Part shown: piece after piece, positions 59,828 to 64,000 of the stretch
How the letters are laid out: each line of letters opens with the position of its first letter
Numbering within the stretch: the first letter of the stretch is position 1
Source of the DNA: Kosakonia oryzae
GTDB taxonomy: Bacteria > Pseudomonadota > Gammaproteobacteria > Enterobacterales > Enterobacteriaceae
NCBI RefSeq assembly: GCF_001658025.2
Contig: NZ_CP014007.2
Location: 4,402,001-4,466,000, forward strand
Reading direction: 5' to 3'
DNA length: 64,000 nt
The notes under the pieces: model-generated
What the model saw: only the letters and a program-made list of their open reading frames with translations
The model's database searches: none
Told to the model about the DNA's origin: nothing
Made by a program: the position numbers and the translations under genes

Positions 59828-61240
59828 TTATGCGGATTTCAGCAGCGAAAGCACGTTACTGCGCGCGTACTGCAATGGCGTGACCGTCTGATCCACCAGC
59901 TCGCCGCGCACATATTTTTTCACCGTTTCACGGTTGTTCACTTGTTCGTTGTGACCAACCGACCCCAGCATCCCACGGCTGTTGTAATTCAGCGTGGTTG
60001 TACTCTCTTCATCATTTTCCAGCAGATGATAGGTGTAGTTCTGCGACGACTTCATCTTATTCAGCGCCAGCGGAATCGAAGGATCGAGCGCTTCATGCCA
60101 GGCCGCGCTAATGTGGCTGCGCGTGGTCTGTTTCACGCTTTTTGAACCGTCGCTGAGCACGTTTTCTGTCGTCGACTGGGAGGCCTGATAAGAGAAACGA
60201 TCTTTCTCATCATCGCGCGCCGGGTTAATTGATTTCTCAGTCTGTGTCAGCGACAGTGAGAAATCGTTCAGCCCGCTCAGTTGCGACCGGCCGCTGTTAT
60301 CAACGCGAATATCCGCACCAACCGTAATCGCGGTACGCTCCGCGCTGGCGGTGGTGTTTAACGCACGGAACACCGACTTCAGCGCTTCCATCTGATCGCG
60401 ATCGCCGTGCCCGGTCGAGCGCGCCTTGTCAAACTTAGTATCGTAGGCGCTTAACGTGGCCTGCTGCTGAGCGTAGTCGCCAGCCAATGCTGGATTCGAC
60501 AGGTCGCTGCTCACTTTCAGCGAGAAATCCTTATCCTGATAGGCGACATAGCGGTCGGTGGTGCTGGCATGGAAATTCAGCGACTGTACCGAAGCATCAT
60601 CAGTGCGAACATCCGTTTTTAAATCCACGGATTTCAGCACGCTGCTGTCAAAGTTGGTTAGCCCGGAAATATCGATTTTCGGCGGATTTTGCCCCAGTCC
60701 GCTTAGCGCTTTCTCAAGCGATGTGCCCAGGTTTGCGACAGCCGCGGCTTCATCATCATTCAGCGCTTCACCGTCGGTTTTTAACTCCACCACCACGCCA
60801 TCCTCTTTCTGCGTCATGTTAAGGTGCAAGGTGGAACCCGACTGCGTCACAATATCCAGCGAAACCGCAGATTGCTGGCCCGCCGCTCCCGCCGTCGCGC
60901 TGGTAACGGCGTGGGTGACATCGGTACGACTCTCTTTCAGATTACTCAGCAGCGTGCTGCCAATACTGCCTAAAGAGGACAACGAGTTACTGCCGACAGC
61001 GGCCTGCAATAACCCCTTCATCACGGCATCCTGGGGTGAAGTCGCGCTGAGTTTTTTCGGTGACAGGCTGTAGACCGCTGCAATATCAGACGTCTGGCTG
61101 CCAAACATCACTTTTGTCGAAGAGGGTGCTTCGGCAGGCGTGGCAGCGCGGGTAGTTGTGCGCACCGTGGTGCTCGCCAGGGAAGTTGACGCCACTCTCA
61201 TTGCTGATGAAAGCGATGACAGGTTAAGTCCGGTGATCAT
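59828..61240 (-). CDS. Unrecognised 470-residue Ser/Thr-rich protein in the yacH position
   Basis: 470 residues from ATG 61240, with AAGGAG 10 nt upstream; this start avoids overlap with lpd, whereas the open frame reaches back into lpd. It occupies the site of E. coli yacH but is not YacH-like (no Pro/Gln-rich DUF3300 pattern). The N-terminus (MITGLNLSSLSSAMRVASTS...) is Ser/Thr-rich and lacks a classical signal peptide. No cysteine and one tryptophan are seen. A central part (VSLDIVTQSGSTLHLNMTQ, then DGEALNDDEAAAVANL and LTNFDSSVLKSVDLK) looks like repeated amphipathic beta and helical units. No membrane helix. Own terminator; about 157 bp from lpd. Secreted or surface role is possible but unproven; I assign no function. 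Confidence 0.8.
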   Translation of the reverse strand: MITGLNLSSLSSAMRVASTSLASTTVRTTTRAATPAEAPSSTKVMFGSQTSDIAAVYSLSPKKLSATSPQDAVMKGLLQAAVGSNSLSSLGSIGSTLLSNLKESRTDVTHAVTSATAGAAGQQSAVSLDIVTQSGSTLHLNMTQKEDGVVVELKTDGEALNDDEAAAVANLGTSLEKALSGLGQNPPKIDISGLTNFDSSVLKSVDLKTDVRTDDASVQSLNFHASTTDRYVAYQDKDFSLKVSSDLSNPALAGDYAQQQATLSAYDTKFDKARSTGHGDRDQMEALKSVFRALNTTASAERTAITVGADIRVDNSGRSQLSGLNDFSLSLTQTEKSINPARDDEKDRFSYQASQSTTENVLSDGSKSVKQTTRSHISAAWHEALDPSIPLALNKMKSSQNYTYHLLENDEESTTTLNYNSRGMLGSVGHNEQVNNRETVKKYVRGELVDQTVTPLQYARSNVLSLLKSA

Positions 61241-61355
61241 GACGATGAAACTCCTTATCTCGCCGGGAATGGCTATAGGCATTACTATCGGCAAAATCTG
61301 CGTAATATTTACCCCCCTGGCAGTGAAAAACGCGGTTACCTGGTAAAATTGGCGT

Positions 61356-61382
61356 AAAAAAAACGCCTCCGAAGAGGCGTTT
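61356..61382 (-). terminator. Terminator after lpd
   Basis: Minus-strand AAACGCCTC-TTCG-GAGGCGTTT followed by TTTTT; UUCG tetraloop. It lies just after the lpd stop. Confidence 0.93.
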
Positions 61383-61397
61383 ATTGTCAGCGAAAAC

Positions 61398-62822
61398 TTA
61401 TTTCTTTTTCGCTTTCGGGTTCGGCAGGTCGGTGATGCTACCTTCGAACACTTCTGCGGCCAGGCCAACAGATTCGTGCAGCGTCGGGTGCGCGTGAATG
61501 GTCAGCGCAATATCTTCCGCGTCGCAACCCATTTCGATCGCCAGACCGATTTCACCCAGCAGCTCGCCGCCGTTGGTGCCGACAATCGCGCCACCGATAA
61601 CGCGGTGCGTCTCTTTGTCGAAAATCAGTTTGGTCATACCGTCAGCGCAGTCGGAAGCGATAGCACGGCCAGAAGCAGCCCACGGGAAGGTGGCGGTTTC
61701 GTAGCTGATGCCTTTCTCTTTCGCTTCTTTCTCAGTCAGACCAACCCATGCAACTTCTGGCTCGGTGTAAGCGATAGACGGGATAACTTTCGGATCGAAG
61801 TAGTGTTTCTTACCGGCGATAACTTCAGCGGCCACGTGACCTTCATGCACGCCTTTGTGCGCCAGCATCGGCTGACCGACGATATCGCCGATAGCAAAGA
61901 TGTGCGGCACGTTGGTGCGCAGCTGTTTGTCAACGCGGATGAAGCCACGCTCGTCCACTTCAACGCCTGCTTTGCCGGCATCGAGGTTTTTACCGTTCGG
62001 TACACGACCGATAGCCACCAGCACGGCGTCGTAACGCTGCGCTTCAGCAGGGGCTTTTTTGCCTTCCATAGAAACGTAGATACCGTCTTCTTTCGCTTCA
62101 ACGGCCGTTACTTTGGTTTCCAGCATCAGGTTGAATTTCTTGCTGACGCGTTTGGTGAAGACTTTAACGATATCTTTGTCTGCTGCTGGGATAACCTGGT
62201 CGAACATTTCAACCACGTCGATCTCTGAACCCAGCGCATGGTACACGGTACCCATTTCCAGACCGATAATACCGCCGCCCATAACCAGCATACGTTTCGG
62301 TACGGATTTCAGCTCCAGCGCATCGGTGGAATCCCATACACGCGGATCTTCGTGTGGAATGAACGGCAACTGAATCGGACGGGAGCCCGCCGCGATGATA
62401 GCGTTGTCGAAGTTGATCACGGTTTTACCGTTTTCGCCTTCAACTTCCAGGGTGTTCGCCCCGGTGAATTTACCCAGACCGGTGACCACTTTCACTTTAC
62501 GGCCTTTCGCCATACCCGACAGACCACCGGTCAGTTGGGTGATCACTTTCTCTTTCCAGGTACGGATTTTGTCGATATCGGTTTTCGGCTCGCCGAATAC
62601 GATACCGTGTTCAGCCAGCGCTTTGGCTTCTTCGATAACTTTTGCTACGTGCAGCAGCGCTTTAGAAGGGATACAACCTACGTTCAGACAAACACCGCCG
62701 AGGGTGCTGTAACGTTCAACGATGACGGTTTCCAGACCTAAATCAGCGCAACGGAAGGCAGCAGAGTAACCTGCCGGGCCTGCCCCAAGTACCACGACCT
62801 GAGTTTTGATTTCAGTACTCAT
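61398..62822 (-). CDS. lpd: Dihydrolipoamide dehydrogenase (E3)
   Basis: 474 residues, as in E. coli. Flavoprotein shared by pyruvate and 2-oxoglutarate dehydrogenases and the glycine cleavage system. FAD motif GAGPAGYSAAFR (residues 13-24), redox disulfide Cys45-Cys50 (GGVCLNVGCIPSK), NAD motif GGGIIGLEMG and catalytic His-Glu in HAHPTLHESV. ATG 62822 is chosen over the adjacent in-frame ATG 62825 because it fits GAGGT spacing and E. coli. Own leader of about 200 bp downstream of aceF. Confidence 0.98.
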   Translation of the reverse strand: MSTEIKTQVVVLGAGPAGYSAAFRCADLGLETVIVERYSTLGGVCLNVGCIPSKALLHVAKVIEEAKALAEHGIVFGEPKTDIDKIRTWKEKVITQLTGGLSGMAKGRKVKVVTGLGKFTGANTLEVEGENGKTVINFDNAIIAAGSRPIQLPFIPHEDPRVWDSTDALELKSVPKRMLVMGGGIIGLEMGTVYHALGSEIDVVEMFDQVIPAADKDIVKVFTKRVSKKFNLMLETKVTAVEAKEDGIYVSMEGKKAPAEAQRYDAVLVAIGRVPNGKNLDAGKAGVEVDERGFIRVDKQLRTNVPHIFAIGDIVGQPMLAHKGVHEGHVAAEVIAGKKHYFDPKVIPSIAYTEPEVAWVGLTEKEAKEKGISYETATFPWAASGRAIASDCADGMTKLIFDKETHRVIGGAIVGTNGGELLGEIGLAIEMGCDAEDIALTIHAHPTLHESVGLAAEVFEGSITDLPNPKAKKK

Positions 62823-62993
62823 CATGACCTCTTATTGATTTCCGGCGGTCAGGGGTACTTCGTGTCGCCCTTCATCCACCGGGACGTTCTATCCGCCCGC
62901 AGTTTACAAAAATGTTAACAATTTTGAAACAACAAACGGCAAACGATTTGTCCTTTGCCCCTGATAACCCCAAAAGCCCAATGAGATTATCAG

Positions 62994-63020
62994 AAAAAAG
63001 CCGGCCGTCAGGCCGGCTTT
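62994..63020 (-). terminator. Terminator after aceF
   Basis: Minus-strand AAAGCCGGCC-TGAC-GGCCGGCTTT followed by TTT; perfect 10-bp stem just after the aceF stop. Confidence 0.92.
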
Positions 63021-63025
63021 CTCGA

Positions 63026-64000
63026 TTACATCACCAGACGGCGAATGTCCGACAGCATATTGTTGATGATGGTGATAAAGCGCGCACCATCAGCACCGTC
63101 AATCACACGGTGGTCGAAGGAGAGCGAAATCGGCATCATCAGACGCGGCACGAACTCTTTACCGTTCCAGACCGGCTCCATTGCAGATTTGGAGACGCCC
63201 AGGATAGCGACTTCCGGCGCGTTCACAATCGGCGCAAAGTGGGTGGTGCCCAGGCCGCCGATGCTGGAGATGGTGAAGCAACCGCCCTGCATTTCGCCAG
63301 CGGTCAGCTTGCCATCACGCGCTTTTTTGGAGATGACAGTCAGTTCGCGGGACAGCTCAGTAATGCTCTTCTTGTTCACGTCTTTAAAGACCGGAACAAC
63401 CAGACCATTCGGCGTATCCACCGCCACACCGATGTTGATGTATTTTTTCAGCGTCAGCTTCTGACCATCTTCAGACAGAGAGCTGTTGAAGCGCGGCATT
63501 TGCTCAAGCGCTGCAGCAACGGCTTTCATGATGAAGACAACCGGGGTGAATTTCACGTCCAGTTTGCGCTTCTCAGCTTCGGCGTTTTGCTGTTTACGGA
63601 ACGCTTCCAGATCGGTGATATCGGTTTTATCGAAGTGCGTAACGTGCGGGATCATCACCCAGTTACGGCTCAGGTTAGCACCAGAGATTTTCTGGATACG
63701 GCCCAGTTCCACTTCTTCGATTTCACCAAACTTGCTGAAGTCCACTTTCGGCCACGGCAGCAGACCCGGCAGAGAACCACCGGTTGCGCCAGCGGCAGGC
63801 GCAGATTCAGCGCGTTTGATCGCCTCTTTCACGTAAGCCTGAACGTCTTCGCGCAGGATGCGACCTTTACGGCCGGTGCCTTTCACTTTCGCCAGGTTCA
63901 CGCCGAATTCGCGCGCCAGGCGGCGAATCAGCGGCGTCGCGTGGACGTATGCGTCGTTTTCAGCAAAGTCAGATTTGCCTTCAGCTTTCGCCGGTGCCGG
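63026..64000 (-). CDS. aceF: Pyruvate dehydrogenase E2 (dihydrolipoamide acetyltransferase), C-terminal part
   Basis: 325 codons are in the window; the lipoyl domains and N-terminus lie beyond the right edge. The visible part begins in an Ala/Pro-rich linker ([11 protein letters not shown]), then the E1/E3-binding domain ([15 protein letters not shown]... to about DVQAYVKEA), another linker and the catalytic core. The active-site motif [10 protein letters not shown] is near the C-terminus, and the protein ends RRLVM. It transfers acetyl groups from lipoyl to CoA. lpd follows after about 200 bp, the aceEF-lpd order. Confidence 0.97.
   Translation of the reverse strand, partial: PAPAKAEGKSDFAENDAYVHATPLIRRLAREFGVNLAKVKGTGRKGRILREDVQAYVKEAIKRAESAPAAGATGGSLPGLLPWPKVDFSKFGEIEEVELGRIQKISGANLSRNWVMIPHVTHFDKTDITDLEAFRKQQNAEAEKRKLDVKFTPVVFIMKAVAAALEQMPRFNSSLSEDGQKLTLKKYINIGVAVDTPNGLVVPVFKDVNKKSITELSRELTVISKKARDGKLTAGEMQGGCFTISSIGGLGTTHFAPIVNAPEVAILGVSKSAMEPVWNGKEFVPRLMMPISLSFDHRVIDGADGARFITIINNMLSDIRRLVM

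Noticed and set aside
61241-61468. N-terminal extension of the unknown protein into lpd
   Set aside because: It would overlap the lpd 3' end and its terminator. The ATG at 61240 with AAGGAG upstream is a better start.
62823-62993. ArcA-type site and promoter in the lpd leader (TTGTTAACA)
   Set aside because: The sequence is suggestive, but no -35/-10 pair is convincing, so I do not list it as a feature.

Overview
The window is a continuous stretch of chromosome from a gamma-proteobacterium of the family Enterobacteriaceae. Almost every protein can be aligned by eye, end to end, with an Escherichia coli K-12 protein. Gene order matches the E. coli aceF-lpd-acnB ... bamA-skp interval, read in the opposite orientation. 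It is not E. coli or Salmonella itself: sequences differ at many positions, the E. coli yacH position holds a different gene, a LuxR-type gene sits between yadS and erpA, and the E. coli yadD, yadI and yad fimbrial genes are absent. An Enterobacter/Kosakonia-like genus is plausible, but I cannot fix it from sequence alone. I see no rRNA, tRNA, prophage, insertion sequence or CRISPR array.

Layout. 1-10.5 kb (minus strand): envelope and translation genes skp (partial), bamA, rseP, cdsA, uppS, dxr, frr, pyrH, tsf, rpsB. 10.7-15.8 kb (plus): map, glnD, dapD, yaeH. 15.8-20.2 kb (minus): cdaR, degP, dgt. 20.3-22.4 kb (plus): mtnN, btuF, yadS. 22.5-25.3 kb (minus): an AT-rich LuxR-type gene, erpA, clcA. 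Then hemL (plus), the ferrichrome uptake genes fhuA-C-D-B, mrcB and hrpB (minus). 38.2-45.2 kb (plus): thpR, sfsA, dksA, gluQ, pcnB, folK, panB, panC, panD. 45.2-48.3 kb (minus): yadE, yadH, yadG. Then can (plus), hpt (minus), gcd (plus), cueO (minus), yacC-speE-speD (plus). The window ends on the minus strand with yacL, acnB, an unrecognised 470-residue protein, lpd and aceF (partial).

Functional threads. Outer-membrane biogenesis and envelope stress (skp, bamA, rseP, degP) carry sigma-E-like promoters. Undecaprenyl and isoprenoid supply (dxr, uppS), CDP-diacylglycerol synthesis (cdsA) and peptidoglycan synthesis (mrcB) form an envelope supply line. Iron uptake has a Fur-box candidate upstream of fhuA. 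Copper defence (cueO) has a MerR-type promoter with a 19-bp spacer. Periplasmic glucose oxidation (gcd) has a perfect CRP palindrome overlapping the promoter. Pantothenate (panBCD), spermidine (speED), lysine/diaminopimelate (dapD) and nitrogen signalling (glnD) are complete or represented.

Points most worth a second look: the cysteine-free, Ser/Thr-rich 470-residue protein between acnB and lpd; the LuxR-type protein with a degenerate receiver; the apparent AUU start of pcnB; the maximal-strength Shine-Dalgarno in front of the UUG start of speD; and a dense set of inferred regulatory sites. I did not find a convincing new multi-gene system; most of the window is conserved core genome.
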